Counted from the stretch's first letter, positions 7,866 to 16,389 are shown. The stretch is DNA of 55,290 nucleotides from Candidatus Levilactobacillus faecigallinarum (GCA_019113985.1 DXGJ01000049.1:1-55290); one strand, 5' to 3'. Notes: a model not told the origin generated them from the sequence alone. Numbers and translations are program-made.

Positions 7866-8795
7866 ATGGAAAAACGAAAAATCATTCTCGACTGTGACCC
7901 CGGCCACGACGACGCGGTGGCCATGCTGATGGCGTACGCCCACCCGGCCATCGACCTACTGGGCATCACCATCGTGGCTGGTAACCAGACGCTGGACAAC
8001 ACGGTCCGCAACGGGCTCAACGTCGCGCAATTGCTAGACATGGACGTTAAGCTTTACGCCGGCATGCCCCAACCCCTGGTTCGTCAGCAGTTGGTCGCCA
8101 GTAACGTTCACGGCAGTACCGGCCTGGACGGCCCAGTCTTCGGGCCCCTTCACCGGCAGGCGGAATCCCAACACGCAGTACGGTTCATCATCGACACCCT
8201 GCTAGCCAGCGACGGTGACATCACCCTGGTGCCCACTGGCCCGCTGACCAACATCGCCGTCGCCATGCGGATGGAGCCGCGTATTTTACCTAAAATCAAG
8301 GAAATCGTTTTAATGGGCGGCGCGTACGGAACTGGCAACTTCACACCGTCCGCCGAGTTTAACATGCTGGCCGACCCCGAGGCCGCGCGCGTGGTCTTCA
8401 CGGCCGGAGTGCCGCTGGTGATGATGGGCCTGGACCTGACCAACCAGACGGTCTGCACCCCCGACATCATCAACCGGATGGAGGCCGTGGGCAACCGCGC
8501 CGGCAAACTCTTCGGCGACATGCTGCGCTTCACGTTGAAGACCCAGTACGAGGCCTTTGGACTGGCGGCCGGACCGATCCACGACGCCACCACCATCGGC
8601 TATTTGATCGACCCCACGCTCTTCACGACCCAGGACGAATACGTCCAGGTCGACATCAACCACGGTCCTAGCTATGGCCGGACGGTCTGCGACGAGCACA
8701 ACGTTTTGAAACAACCCGCCAACGCTAAGGTTGGTCAGGGCGTTGATAACGACCGGTTCTTTGACCTGGTCGAAGCTTGCATTCGGATGTACTAA
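7866..8795 (+). CDS. Ribonucleoside hydrolase, RihB-like
   Basis: The 309-residue protein opens with the calcium-binding motif [11 protein letters not shown] (residues 9-19) diagnostic of inosine-uridine-preferring nucleoside hydrolases. Other landmarks are [29 protein letters not shown] and the active-site His-Asp of [11 protein letters not shown] near residue 240. The enzyme cleaves ribonucleosides, usually pyrimidine nucleosides in the RihA/B branch, into base and ribose in the cytoplasm. TTTAGGAGGC precedes the ATG. It is monocistronic, divergent from a YeiL-like regulator, and ends at a strong terminator. The sequence does not settle purine versus pyrimidine preference. Confidence 0.93.
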   Translation: MEKRKIILDCDPGHDDAVAMLMAYAHPAIDLLGITIVAGNQTLDNTVRNGLNVAQLLDMDVKLYAGMPQPLVRQQLVASNVHGSTGLDGPVFGPLHRQAESQHAVRFIIDTLLASDGDITLVPTGPLTNIAVAMRMEPRILPKIKEIVLMGGAYGTGNFTPSAEFNMLADPEAARVVFTAGVPLVMMGLDLTNQTVCTPDIINRMEAVGNRAGKLFGDMLRFTLKTQYEAFGLAAGPIHDATTIGYLIDPTLFTTQDEYVQVDINHGPSYGRTVCDEHNVLKQPANAKVGQGVDNDRFFDLVEACIRMY

Positions 8796-8797
8796 AC

Positions 8798-8853
8798 AGA
8801 AAACGTGCCTGCTACGGAACTTCTCAGTTCGTTCCGTAGTCGGCACGTTTTCT
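8798..8853. terminator. Bidirectional Rho-independent terminator
   Basis: A long stem pairs AAAACGTGCC plus GCTACGGAAC with GTTCCGTAG plus GGCACGTTTT, flanked by A and T tracts. It separates the convergent hydrolase and anti-sigma genes. Confidence 0.92.
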
Positions 8854-8854
8854 A

Positions 8855-9775
8855 TTATCGGATAGTTTGTTGTCGCTGAAACACCCCCACCGAACTCGCC
8901 TCAACCCAAGCGGCCTGATCCAAGGCCTTAAACCGGGAACTCTCTCCGGTCACAATCGCCCCCGCAAACCGTGCCGTAGCAAGTGTCGGATGCTTTTTGG
9001 CGTACTTACCGGCGTACTGGAACACGTTAAACGTCCCATACGTTAGGCTGAAACCTGACCGTGACGCTTGAGCTAATTGCTGCCGAAACTCCTGGTAGCC
9101 GCGCGTTGTTAAGCTTCCCTGCGCTGTTTCCGCCTGAATGCCCAAAAAGTTATTATCCATCAATGTGGTATCCGCATCCCCCGTTACGCCCAGCCAATAC
9201 CAAGCCGGATGCACGCCAACTGGTAACTTTTGTCGAATCTGCTGATAGGTTAAAGGGTGTTCAAACGACAAGGCCGCCTCCGCCACATACCCCCTGTTTC
9301 GGGCTACCTGCTGGACCTCTTGAACCGCTAGTTGCCGCGGTTCTCCCTTGTCTAATCGTCGATGATCATTATAAAACACGGGAACTTTTTGCTGGGTAAC
9401 CACATCATAGCTGGAACGGTCCCCGTCCAAGCTGTTTAAACGCGTTGGTAACGGCGCGCCTCCCCACCATGAATACGTCGCCACCATCGGCGACCAGGGA
9501 ATTCGTTGCCCCTCAATCTGCTTGTAGCGGTGACTGGTTAGTTGTGTCGTGACCAGACCATTATTACTGATGAACTGGTCACTGCTCTGAATATTGGGGG
9601 CCATCACTTGACTGGCAAGGTCAAAAAAGCGATTTTCCTGGGCGGTCTGCCGCTTGGCCGCCACCTTAATATACTGGATACCCCCGGCACCGACCATCAA
9701 GCTAGCCACCAGAGCAATCTCCACCATCATCCCCGTTCGACGCCATTTGGTTCGCTGGGCCAGCTTTTTAAACAC
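8855..9775 (-). CDS. Membrane-anchored anti-sigma factor (sigma factor regulator-type)
   Basis: The 306-residue protein has one N-terminal transmembrane helix (MMVEIALVASLMVGAGGIQYI, about residues 16-36) after a short charged cytoplasmic part (KKLAQRTKWRR), then a long extracytoplasmic domain. This matches the Firmicutes sigma-factor-regulator family encoded beside ECF sigma factors. GTG 9775 overlaps the sigma gene's TAG stop by one base, with GGGAGAAGG just upstream, which indicates translational coupling. It would hold the sigma factor at the membrane until an envelope signal is sensed by the outer domain (family knowledge plus inference). The signal is not apparent. Confidence 0.75.
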   Translation of the reverse strand: MFKKLAQRTKWRRTGMMVEIALVASLMVGAGGIQYIKVAAKRQTAQENRFFDLASQVMAPNIQSSDQFISNNGLVTTQLTSHRYKQIEGQRIPWSPMVATYSWWGGAPLPTRLNSLDGDRSSYDVVTQQKVPVFYNDHRRLDKGEPRQLAVQEVQQVARNRGYVAEAALSFEHPLTYQQIRQKLPVGVHPAWYWLGVTGDADTTLMDNNFLGIQAETAQGSLTTRGYQEFRQQLAQASRSGFSLTYGTFNVFQYAGKYAKKHPTLATARFAGAIVTGESSRFKALDQAAWVEASSVGVFQRQQTIR

Positions 9776-10290
9776 TAAGCCTTCTCCCACGTTATCTCTC
9801 CCCCTAAATGTTTTCGTAACTTCCGCTGTACCCGTTGCAGCCGCATGTTCACCGCCGCCGTGCTAACGCCTAGGTCGTTTGCCATCAAGCTTAGCGCGCG
9901 TTGATGATAATACCGATCCACCAGCAATTTCCGGTCCGCCGGTCGTAACCGCTGGATGGCCCGAATCAAGCCATCGTCTGGTATCACATGCGCTGGCATG
10001 CTTTCAATTAAATTTGGCCCGAGGGTTTCCGTCACCAACCGCTGTAGCCGTTGTTCCCGTCGATACCAATCCAGATAGGTTGACCAGGCCACCCGATAAA
10101 GATACGGTCGGAGCTTGTCCGGTGCCAGAATAAGCGCCATTTCTAAGACCTTCACGAACATATCCTGCACGATGTCCGCCGCCACCTCTGGCGCCACGTG
10201 CCGCCCAATCAAATATCGCCGGATCTCTTCGGCCAGCGCCATCACGATTTTTCGTACACCCCTAGCTTCACCGGTTTTCCTCCCCCCCAC
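9775..10290 (-). CDS. ECF-type RNA polymerase sigma factor; start region possibly frameshifted
   Basis: The 171 codons contain sigma region 2 (AADIVQDMFVKVLE, LRPYLYRVAWSTYLDWYRRE) and region 4 (RLRPADRKLLVDRYYHQRAL, LGVSTAAVNMRLQRVQRKLR). The frame as written can start at GTG 10290, which sits in its own purine-rich region, or at GTG/ATG 10245/10242. The best ribosome site (GGGAGG, 7 nt before GTG 10271) belongs to another frame that reads MKLGVYEK and then stops. One extra base in the A5 run (T5 at 10248-10252 on the plus strand) would join it as MKLGVYEKIVMALAEEIRRY, a natural ECF N-terminus. The gene may therefore be slipped, phase-variable or mis-sequenced. The anti-sigma gene follows directly. 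Confidence 0.82.
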   Translation of the reverse strand: MGGRKTGEARGVRKIVMALAEEIRRYLIGRHVAPEVAADIVQDMFVKVLEMALILAPDKLRPYLYRVAWSTYLDWYRREQRLQRLVTETLGPNLIESMPAHVIPDDGLIRAIQRLRPADRKLLVDRYYHQRALSLMANDLGVSTAAVNMRLQRVQRKLRKHLGGEITWEKA

Positions 10291-10432
10291 ATAGAGATGA
10301 CGCTTAACCCTGTCAGAAGTAACGCAATTTTTTCGGTTCTTTTTATCTTGTCAGAATATCACCGCCAACTCGGCAATCACTGCTCGGGTCATTTTTCGAA
10401 CCTCTCGTAACTATCCCTGATCGGCGTCCGCG

Positions 10433-10482
10433 AAAAAACGGCCGAAGACACCCCACCTACGGGTAAGTCTTCAGCCGTTTTT
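10433..10482 (-). terminator. Rho-independent terminator after the binding-protein gene
   Basis: The stem AAAACGGCcGAAGAC / GTCTTCaGCCGTTTTT has a T-run on the minus strand's downstream side. Positions 10291-10432 to its left hold only the sigma gene's upstream region. Confidence 0.9.
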
Positions 10483-10486
10483 GCGT

Positions 10487-11461
10487 TTACTCATTCACTT
10501 TTTTCACCGTAATCTGTTTATCGATCACACCGGACTGATAAAAGACGTCGGCAATCTTCTGTTGCTCCTTAATCTCGTTAGCGGTGACCGCGCCGATGCT
10601 ATAACTACGGCGGTTCACGGTTTTTAACATGACCGCCTTAGAGAGCTTCAGCGACTTGCTCATCATGGTCGCCAACTGGGTCTTATGACTCTGGGCCCAC
10701 TGCATATCTTCCTCCAAGTACTGAATCATGGCCTTGGAGACCTTAGTGTGCGCCTTGGCATAACTTGGCGGCGCGATGATGTAGTCGCGGTTCTTCGACA
10801 AACCGACCCCGTTGACCAGGACCTTACCGTTCTCCGTCAGTTCAGCTTGCGCCGTGTACGGATCCCAGGTGGCCCATGCGTCGACCTTACCCTTGGCAAA
10901 GGCCACACTGGCCGCGGACTGAGCCATGTTGACCCAGGTGATGTCCGACTTCGACATCCCCGCCTTCTCCAGTGCCCGCAGCAGCATGTATTCGGACGCG
11001 GTCCCCTTGGTGTAGGCGACCTTCTTGCCCTTCAGCTGCTTGATTGACGAGATCGAACTGTTTTTCTTAATCACGATGGCCGAGCCCTTAGCCTTCGACG
11101 ACCCCGCCGCAATGTAGGTCAGCTTGGTCCCCGAAGCCTGGGCACTAACTGGCGGCGAATCTCCCAACCGCGCGTAGTCGATGCTCCCAGCCTTTAGCGC
11201 CTGAATCAGGGCACTCCCATCCGTAAACTGCTTCCAAACCACCTGGTAACCCTTGGCCTTCATCTTCTTGACGAACTCACCGCGTTGCTTGGCGATATCA
11301 AACGGATCACCCTTCTGATACCCCACGGTAACGGTGGTCACGTTGGCCGAGTGACTGGTCTGACTGGTGGTCTGAGTGTAGCCGTACCCGGCCACGCCGG
11401 CCCAGACCAGCAGCATGATGGTGATGACCCACTTCAACAGACGGCGTTTGGCCGGCCTCAT
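10487..11461 (-). CDS. TauA/SsuA-like substrate-binding protein, membrane-anchored, orphan
   Basis: The 324-residue protein has an N-terminal hydrophobic anchor (WVITIMLLVWAGVAGYGY, residues 11-28) without a lipobox cysteine. It is followed by an NMT1/SsuA-type periplasmic-binding fold: VTVGYQKGDPFDIAKQRG, GSALIQALKAGSIDYARLGD, AYTKGTASEYMLLRALEKAG and KGKVDAWATWDPYTA. Such proteins bind aliphatic sulfonates, taurine or related small molecules for an ABC importer. No permease or ATPase gene is nearby. Instead its ATG overlaps the stop of an acyl-CoA ligase gene by 4 nt (ATGA), in an operon headed by a membrane acyltransferase. It may use a transporter encoded elsewhere or act as a ligand-presenting partner of the acylation system (inference). 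Confidence 0.85.
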   Translation of the reverse strand: MRPAKRRLLKWVITIMLLVWAGVAGYGYTQTTSQTSHSANVTTVTVGYQKGDPFDIAKQRGEFVKKMKAKGYQVVWKQFTDGSALIQALKAGSIDYARLGDSPPVSAQASGTKLTYIAAGSSKAKGSAIVIKKNSSISSIKQLKGKKVAYTKGTASEYMLLRALEKAGMSKSDITWVNMAQSAASVAFAKGKVDAWATWDPYTAQAELTENGKVLVNGVGLSKNRDYIIAPPSYAKAHTKVSKAMIQYLEEDMQWAQSHKTQLATMMSKSLKLSKAVMLKTVNRRSYSIGAVTANEIKEQQKIADVFYQSGVIDKQITVKKVNE

Positions 11462-12969
11462 GCCCCCGCCTCAAGCTGCTGGGCGAGTTGCCGGCGCAGC
11501 TGCGGCCGCAGGACCTTACCGGTAGCGTTGCGCGGATAGTCGTGAACGAACAGCACCCGTTTGGGCTGCTCGTACGGCGCCAGCGTCTGCTGGGCCTGGG
11601 TGTAGACAGCCTGGCGCTGAAGTTGCTGGTCACCCGGGCGGCCGATAATCACCGCCGTGACCCGCTCGCCGTAAAGGTCGTCCGGCGCCCCAATCACCGT
11701 GACCTCCTTGACGAACGCCAGCTGACTCAGCGCATTCTCGACGTGGGCCGGGGCGACTTTCTCGCCACCGACACTGATGATGTCCTTCTTGCGACCGGTA
11801 ATGTAGAGGTAGCCATCATCGTCAAAATGCCCCAGGTCACCGGTCAAAAACCAGCCGTCGTGAAATGCACCGGGGTGCGGGTCCAGGTAACTGGTGATCA
11901 CGTGATCGCCGCGCACGGCAATCTCACCGGTCTGATTGGCCGCGTCGGTCAACCGGCCATCCACCAGGAGCGCCATCTCGGTGCCCACGGGTTTACCAGC
12001 CGAGCCGATCTTGGGTGCATCAAACGGATTCAGTGTGCACTGGCTGGCGGTTTCAGTCATCCCGTAGCCCTCCAGGATGCGCGTGTGGTAGTCCGCTTCG
12101 AACTGACGGAGTTTATCTAATGGGAGTGAAAACGACGAGCAGCGGACGAACCGCAACGATTGCTGGCCAGTGTAGGCCGCCCGCGCCTGGTCGTTTAACA
12201 ACAAGATATTGATAATGGTCGGCACCACTGAGGCCCAGGTCACGCCGTTATCCTGGACCTGATGCCAGAAGCGACTGGCGCTAAACTTGGGCGTGACCAC
12301 GATGCGGCCGCCGGACAACCGGGTCGCCAACACCGAGACCACCTGGGCGTTGATGTGGAACATCGGCATGGTGATCAGTGTGGTATCCGCCGGCGTCAAC
12401 CGGTGACTTTCGAGGTCGTGGGTCGCCCCGTTCAGCAACAACCGGTGGGTCAGTCCCACTCGTTTGGGCTTACCAGTGGTCCCCGACGTGTTGAGAATCA
12501 GGGCCAGGTCTTCCTCGGTGGGTGTCGCGGCCACGTGGCCAACAATGCCCCGGTCGCGGACCAGGGTCAAGTGGTCGGCCGTGTTGAGCCGTAGCTCGGC
12601 CAGTTGCGTCTGGCGGCCGGCCTGGGCGGCGGGCAACAAGTGGTCACTGACCACCATCGCCGCGTAGGGGTGCTCACTCAAGGCCGTCTGGAGCTCGGCC
12701 GCCGGGGTCTGGGCCGCGAGTGGGTGCATGACAGCGCCAACCTCCCAGATAGCCTGGGTCAGTGCCGGGTAGAGGGCCGAGTTAGGCAGGCAGACGACCA
12801 CCACGTCGCCGTGACCGACCTGCATCGCACGCAGGTGATCGGTCAGTTGATCGACGTCGGCCGCGATTTCCGTGCCGTTGAACCACCGTTGAAGCGACTC
12901 ATCCTTGATGATCTTCTGACCGGAGGCGTGTTGCAGGTGCTGTGTGAGACTTAACGTGATTTTGGACAT
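11458..12969 (-). CDS. AMP-forming acyl-CoA synthetase/ligase
   Basis: This 503-residue adenylate-forming enzyme carries the P-loop LNTSGTTGKPKRVGLTH (about 159-175), the linker motif GYGMTETASQ (about 290-299), TGDLGHFDDDGYLYITGRKKD (about 375-395) and the C-terminal catalytic lysine in RNATGKVLR. These show a complete ANL-superfamily ligase that activates a carboxylic acid as acyl-AMP and transfers it to CoA or another thiol. The sequence resembles the oxalyl/medium-chain group, but the acid cannot be deduced. ATG 12969 has AAAGGAG 9 nt upstream. The upstream acyltransferase gene overlaps it by 71 nt and the binding-protein gene follows with an ATGA overlap, so the three are translated as a unit. 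Confidence 0.9.
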   Translation of the reverse strand: MSKITLSLTQHLQHASGQKIIKDESLQRWFNGTEIAADVDQLTDHLRAMQVGHGDVVVVCLPNSALYPALTQAIWEVGAVMHPLAAQTPAAELQTALSEHPYAAMVVSDHLLPAAQAGRQTQLAELRLNTADHLTLVRDRGIVGHVAATPTEEDLALILNTSGTTGKPKRVGLTHRLLLNGATHDLESHRLTPADTTLITMPMFHINAQVVSVLATRLSGGRIVVTPKFSASRFWHQVQDNGVTWASVVPTIINILLLNDQARAAYTGQQSLRFVRCSSFSLPLDKLRQFEADYHTRILEGYGMTETASQCTLNPFDAPKIGSAGKPVGTEMALLVDGRLTDAANQTGEIAVRGDHVITSYLDPHPGAFHDGWFLTGDLGHFDDDGYLYITGRKKDIISVGGEKVAPAHVENALSQLAFVKEVTVIGAPDDLYGERVTAVIIGRPGDQQLQRQAVYTQAQQTLAPYEQPKRVLFVHDYPRNATGKVLRPQLRRQLAQQLEAGA

Positions 12970-14125
12970 AGGCGGAAACTCCTTTCAGGGGGTGCCACTG
13001 TGGACGCCCAATCAGGACGCCGAACGGCGGCACTTTGTAACAGAACCAAGCAATGGCCAGCGCACCGCCGGCCACGAACAGGTACCCGATTGGCAACAGC
13101 GCCAGCACCACCCAAGCAGGCAAGTGGAGCAGGCCCAGGATACCGTACAGGGCAAACAGGGGCAGGCTCTGGACCAGATAGATACCAAACGAGACCTTGG
13201 AGAAGGCCTGTATCAGGCGGTCAAGCCAGCCCGGCAACCCATGCTGCCGGGCGTGGGCGTACCGCAAGCCAATCCAGAAAACCAGACTAATCATGAAAAT
13301 ATCGTAAATGTAGATCAACGGTTGATGGACCGAGAAAGTCGCCGCGGTGCTCAGGTGAAGCACCTGCTGGTTGCCGAAGTACAGGCCCACCGTGGCCAGA
13401 GCTAGCACGCCGGCCATCCCCGCGATGAAGCGGTGCTGCCGTTCCAGCCAGGCCACCACCGCGTCGTAGTGGATGGCCACGAAGCCCCCCGCCACGAAGT
13501 AGACCTGATAAACAAACACATTATTGCCATAACTGCGGAACCACCAGAGCCAATGGCTGGTATCGACCTGGGGCAGCCAGTACTTAATGCCCACCAGGAG
13601 CACCAGCTGAAGTAACGCGCTGACGCCCAGAATCTGATAATGGGCGTGCGGTAGCTTCTTGAAGAGCAGTACCAGCAGTGGAAAAACCAGGTAGAGCTGG
13701 AAGGTCACCAGGATATAGTACATGTAGTATTCGTTACCGTACTGCAACGCGTTGCCCAGGTGGGCCCAGTAGGCCGGCCAGTCGATTTTGCCACTGGCGA
13801 TCAACGTTGCCACCACCATGATGATGGCATTCCAGGCGATGTAGGGAATTCCGGAACTGGTGTAGCGTTTGAGCCAGAAGTGCCCCCAATGCTGGTCACG
13901 GTGGTAGTAGTTGAGCACGAGGACCAGACCGGTCATAAACATGAAGCCCATCCGGGTAAAGTGGAGCGCCAGGTGGGTGGCTTCCAGAATCAATTGACTA
14001 TGGCTGGTGTTGACCAGTCGTGATTCAAACGCCGTGGTGGTGTGGTTCAGGAGCACCCCACCAATGAAGATGACCCGCATCAGGTCGACCTCGTGCAGGT
14101 AACGGCGTTTTACGGGTTGCGCCAC
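12899..14125 (-). CDS. Membrane acyltransferase, acyltransferase-3 (OafA/YrhL-like) family
   Basis: The 408-residue protein has about ten hydrophobic helices and the family hallmarks: an early Arg/His-containing first helix (HEVDLMRVIFIGGVLLNH), a second helix with FTRMGFMFMTGLVL, and late helices (FSKVSFGIYLVQSLPLFAL). Acyltransferase-3 proteins move acyl groups from a cytoplasmic donor onto sugars, peptidoglycan or teichoic acids across the membrane. GTG 14125 is chosen because GAGGTGA lies 7 nt upstream; an upstream in-frame ATG at 14188 lacks such a site. The last 23 codons overlap the start of the acyl-CoA ligase gene in another frame. The ligase probably supplies the donor (inference). 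Confidence 0.85.
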   Translation of the reverse strand: MAQPVKRRYLHEVDLMRVIFIGGVLLNHTTTAFESRLVNTSHSQLILEATHLALHFTRMGFMFMTGLVLVLNYYHRDQHWGHFWLKRYTSSGIPYIAWNAIIMVVATLIASGKIDWPAYWAHLGNALQYGNEYYMYYILVTFQLYLVFPLLVLLFKKLPHAHYQILGVSALLQLVLLVGIKYWLPQVDTSHWLWWFRSYGNNVFVYQVYFVAGGFVAIHYDAVVAWLERQHRFIAGMAGVLALATVGLYFGNQQVLHLSTAATFSVHQPLIYIYDIFMISLVFWIGLRYAHARQHGLPGWLDRLIQAFSKVSFGIYLVQSLPLFALYGILGLLHLPAWVVLALLPIGYLFVAGGALAIAWFCYKVPPFGVLIGRPQWHPLKGVSAYVQNHVKSHTAPATRLRSEDHQG

Positions 14126-14325
14126 GCGCTCACCTCGCTTTCTAGAAATCATTTTTGAGCATGTTTCCGTTATAGCACGGTGGCCCAACCGGCGTCCTAA
14201 TAGGCCTATAAGCGTTGTTTATGATTTTCTTAGATAGCGGTTTCATTTAATCAATAACGAAAAAAGCCTGTGGTTTTGCTGCCACATCGGCTAAACTAGA
14301 CCTAACGCGTAAGGAGATGTTTCCC

Positions 14326-14856
14326 ATGTCAAAAGCCATCCGTTTTGACCAACTCAACGACTACACAGCCGTGATTACCGGGTACCCGGCGGACGGCGGG
14401 ACGACCCTGCAAGACGTCGAAGACACCACTGGCCGCGTGGTCCATCCCACCACCACGGTAGCCACCCAACTCAAGCCCCTACCCGGTCCCAGTCAGCAGA
14501 ACCTGGGCCAACTGGTGGCGTTCGCCGCGGCCCCCACCGAAGACGGGCGTCTGAGCCAACTCAAGCGACTCTACCGGGTCATGGCAGTGCCGGCCGAGCT
14601 AAACGCCACGCTGGCCCCGGCGATTCGAGACCACCGGGACGCCTACTTCGGCGCCCTGGTCGCCCCGACCGGCCTGACGTTTATCGACCGGACCCCCAGT
14701 GGCTACTGGCATTTTGCCCTGCGAACGGCAACCTTCTTTGACACGGCCTTCGCCCTGATGAACCAGGCCCGCCTACTGGTGCGACGCGACCAACAGCTCC
14801 TAGTGCTGAAGGCCGTGGTGTATCAAGGACGGGCGTATATTGGGATTAATCGGTAA
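14326..14856 (+). CDS. Conserved-looking protein of unknown function
   Basis: I do not recognise this 176-residue protein. It has no signal peptide or membrane segment. It begins SKAIRFDQLNDYTAVITGYP and ends QLLVLKAVVYQGRAYIGINR, with mixed alpha/beta character. Codon use and GC content match its neighbours, and AAGGAG lies 9 nt before ATG 14326; the in-frame ATG at 14317 directly abuts that site. It is divergent from the acyltransferase operon and is followed by a strong terminator, so it is a real monocistronic gene. A link to the acyltransferase operon is possible only by position. Confidence 0.75.
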   Translation: MSKAIRFDQLNDYTAVITGYPADGGTTLQDVEDTTGRVVHPTTTVATQLKPLPGPSQQNLGQLVAFAAAPTEDGRLSQLKRLYRVMAVPAELNATLAPAIRDHRDAYFGALVAPTGLTFIDRTPSGYWHFALRTATFFDTAFALMNQARLLVRRDQQLLVLKAVVYQGRAYIGINR

Positions 14857-14905
14857 ACAAAAATGGACCATCCCCACAAGCGTGGCGGTGGTCCATTTTT
14901 GTTTA
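14856..14905. terminator. Bidirectional Rho-independent terminator
   Basis: Perfect stem AAACAAAAATGGACCA / TGGTCCATTTTTGTTT with an 18-nt loop, directly after the stop of the unknown gene. Confidence 0.9.
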
Positions 14906-15244
14906 GAACTTACGATATAACGCAATGCCGGTCGTGTAGTTTCGACCAGCCAGAACAGCATTACCAACAGGCTTAGTAGGCCCACCAGGCAGGCCCAAGG
15001 CATGACGCGATTCCGTCGTTGAAACCCAACGGTAAAAGTTGAAAAATCGATTCTTGTTTTAAGTCTCAGTGTTGTTCCCCCCTGAAAAACGATTAGCCGG
15101 TTAACCAGCCCACTCACGTTTTAGTAGACATCAATCACCAACAAGCCATTCCACTACCTGGGACAAAACCAGCGACGTTTACCAGAAATCTCAAAAAACT
15201 TTGTCCCCATCATCCCCCCCACTGTCCATTTCAACGTTTAAACA
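14906..15244. other. Intergenic stretch with no convincing gene
   Basis: A minus-strand reading frame covers part of this stretch with one hydrophobic segment (CLVGLLSLLVMLFWLV). It has no ribosome site and runs through the adjacent terminator into the neighbouring gene, so I do not accept it. It may be a remnant of a small membrane-protein gene. Confidence 0.4.
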
Positions 15245-15245
15245 T

Positions 15246-15298
15246 AGTACCTATTCGCAAAGATGGTACTTACAAAGTTCTGGGGTAACCCCTATAGT
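15246..15298 (+). promoter_or_regulatory. Promoter and probable HxlR operator for the oxidoreductase gene
   Basis: TTACAA (15270-15275) and TATAGT (15293-15298) are 17 bp apart. The inverted half-sites AGTACC (15246-15251) and GGTACT (15265-15270) lie upstream and touch the -35 box. HxlR/YodB-type repressors bind GTAC- or TACT-containing inverted repeats, and an HxlR gene follows downstream. Confidence 0.6.
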
Positions 15299-15354
15299 CA
15301 TAGGTACGCCACATCACGACCATGAACTTCACGAATTAAGGAGATGCTTTTATA

Positions 15355-16293
15355 TTGAAGAAAATCATCCTAACCGCTTACGGGTCCGTCAACGGCTTCC
15401 AAGAAACTACCGTCGCCATGCCCACTCTTTTGCCCGAAGAAATCCTCATCAAGCTCGTCGCCACCAGCGTCGATGACTCCGACGTTGGCATGCGCCAACA
15501 CGGACCGTTTCCCACCATGCCCGCCGAGTTCCGGCCAACCTTGCCCCACATGCTGGGCCACGACTTCTCCGGCATCGTCACCCAGGTGGGCAATCGCGTC
15601 ACCAAATTCGCCGTCGGGGATCACGTGGTGGGTTTTTCTCAGCCGGGCACCTACACCGAATACCTGGCCGTCAACCAAGACCAAGGGGTCGTTAAGGTCC
15701 CCCATGATTTAGACCTAGTACCGCTGGGCGGCCTCATTCTCTCCGGCGTCACCGCCTGGAGTGCTGTGATCAAAAACGGCCAGGTTCAAGCCGGACAACG
15801 CGTCCTGATTCATGGGGGTGCCGGCGGGGTCGGTAGCGTCGCCATTCAGCTAGCCAAAGCAGCCGGGGCGACCGTCATCACAACCGCCAGTGCGCAGCAT
15901 TATCAGTATCTCAAAAACCTCGGCGCAGACACCATCATCGATTACCGTACGCAAGACTTCACCAAGTTAGTCCACGACGTCGACCTAGTGGTGAATCTGA
16001 CTGGGCCACAGACCTTGGCACAGAGTTACCAAGTGGTGAAACGCGGCGGTCGGCTCACCTCCGTCAATGGTGTTCCTAATCCCGTACGTGCTAAACTACA
16101 CGGTATCTATGCCACCTACGCCATGGGCGACCCTTCGCTGACCGCACTGAACGAATTGATGCGGTTGTACCGTGATGGTCAGCTGACCGTCAACGTTAGT
16201 CAGACCTATCCGTTCACACTAACCGGTATTCAGCAAGCTCACCTGGACTTTGAGCAGGGAAGCAATCAGGGAAAACGGATTATCACGTTTTAA
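15355..16293 (+). CDS. NADPH:quinone-oxidoreductase-like MDR enzyme
   Basis: The 312-residue protein is of the zinc-independent MDR/quinone oxidoreductase type: N-terminal GroES-like fold (LPHMLGHDFSGIVTQVGNRV, VGDHVVGF), then the Rossmann motif HGGAGGVGSVAIQLAKAAGA near residues 153-172, then DTIIDYRTQDF. Such cytoplasmic enzymes reduce quinones or reactive enones with NADPH. The start is TTG 15355 with AAGGAG 11 nt upstream; the ATG at 15344 is followed by an early stop. The HxlR regulator gene 130 nt downstream and the promoter's inverted repeat suggest induction by electrophiles or quinones, as for YodB-controlled genes in Bacillus subtilis (inference). Confidence 0.9.
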   Translation: MKKIILTAYGSVNGFQETTVAMPTLLPEEILIKLVATSVDDSDVGMRQHGPFPTMPAEFRPTLPHMLGHDFSGIVTQVGNRVTKFAVGDHVVGFSQPGTYTEYLAVNQDQGVVKVPHDLDLVPLGGLILSGVTAWSAVIKNGQVQAGQRVLIHGGAGGVGSVAIQLAKAAGATVITTASAQHYQYLKNLGADTIIDYRTQDFTKLVHDVDLVVNLTGPQTLAQSYQVVKRGGRLTSVNGVPNPVRAKLHGIYATYAMGDPSLTALNELMRLYRDGQLTVNVSQTYPFTLTGIQQAHLDFEQGSNQGKRIITF

Positions 16294-16360
16294 TCGCCAA
16301 TTTCACGAGAAACGATTGCTTGCCGTCACCCATATTGGGTAGCGCGTAAAGGCGTCTGCC

Positions 16361-16389
16361 TTGGTTATCGGCGATAAATCCGCTACTAT
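16361..16389 (+). promoter_or_regulatory. Promoter of the hxlR-type gene
   Basis: TTGGTT (16361-16366) and TACTAT (16384-16389) are 17 bp apart, about 40 nt before the ATG. The regulator may thus be transcribed separately from the oxidoreductase. Confidence 0.5.

Noticed and set aside
10290-10330. ECF-type autoregulatory promoter (CGTC box) before the sigma gene
   Set aside because: A CGTC is present on the minus strand, but no convincing AAC-type -35 box at the right distance.
14198-14215. Short palindrome ATAGGCCTAT between the acyltransferase operon and the unknown gene
   Set aside because: Only 10 bp and not aligned with recognisable promoter boxes; expected by chance.
14800-15117. Minus-strand 105-codon frame with one hydrophobic segment
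   Set aside because: It has no ribosome site, overlaps the end of the neighbouring gene and reads straight through a strong terminator.
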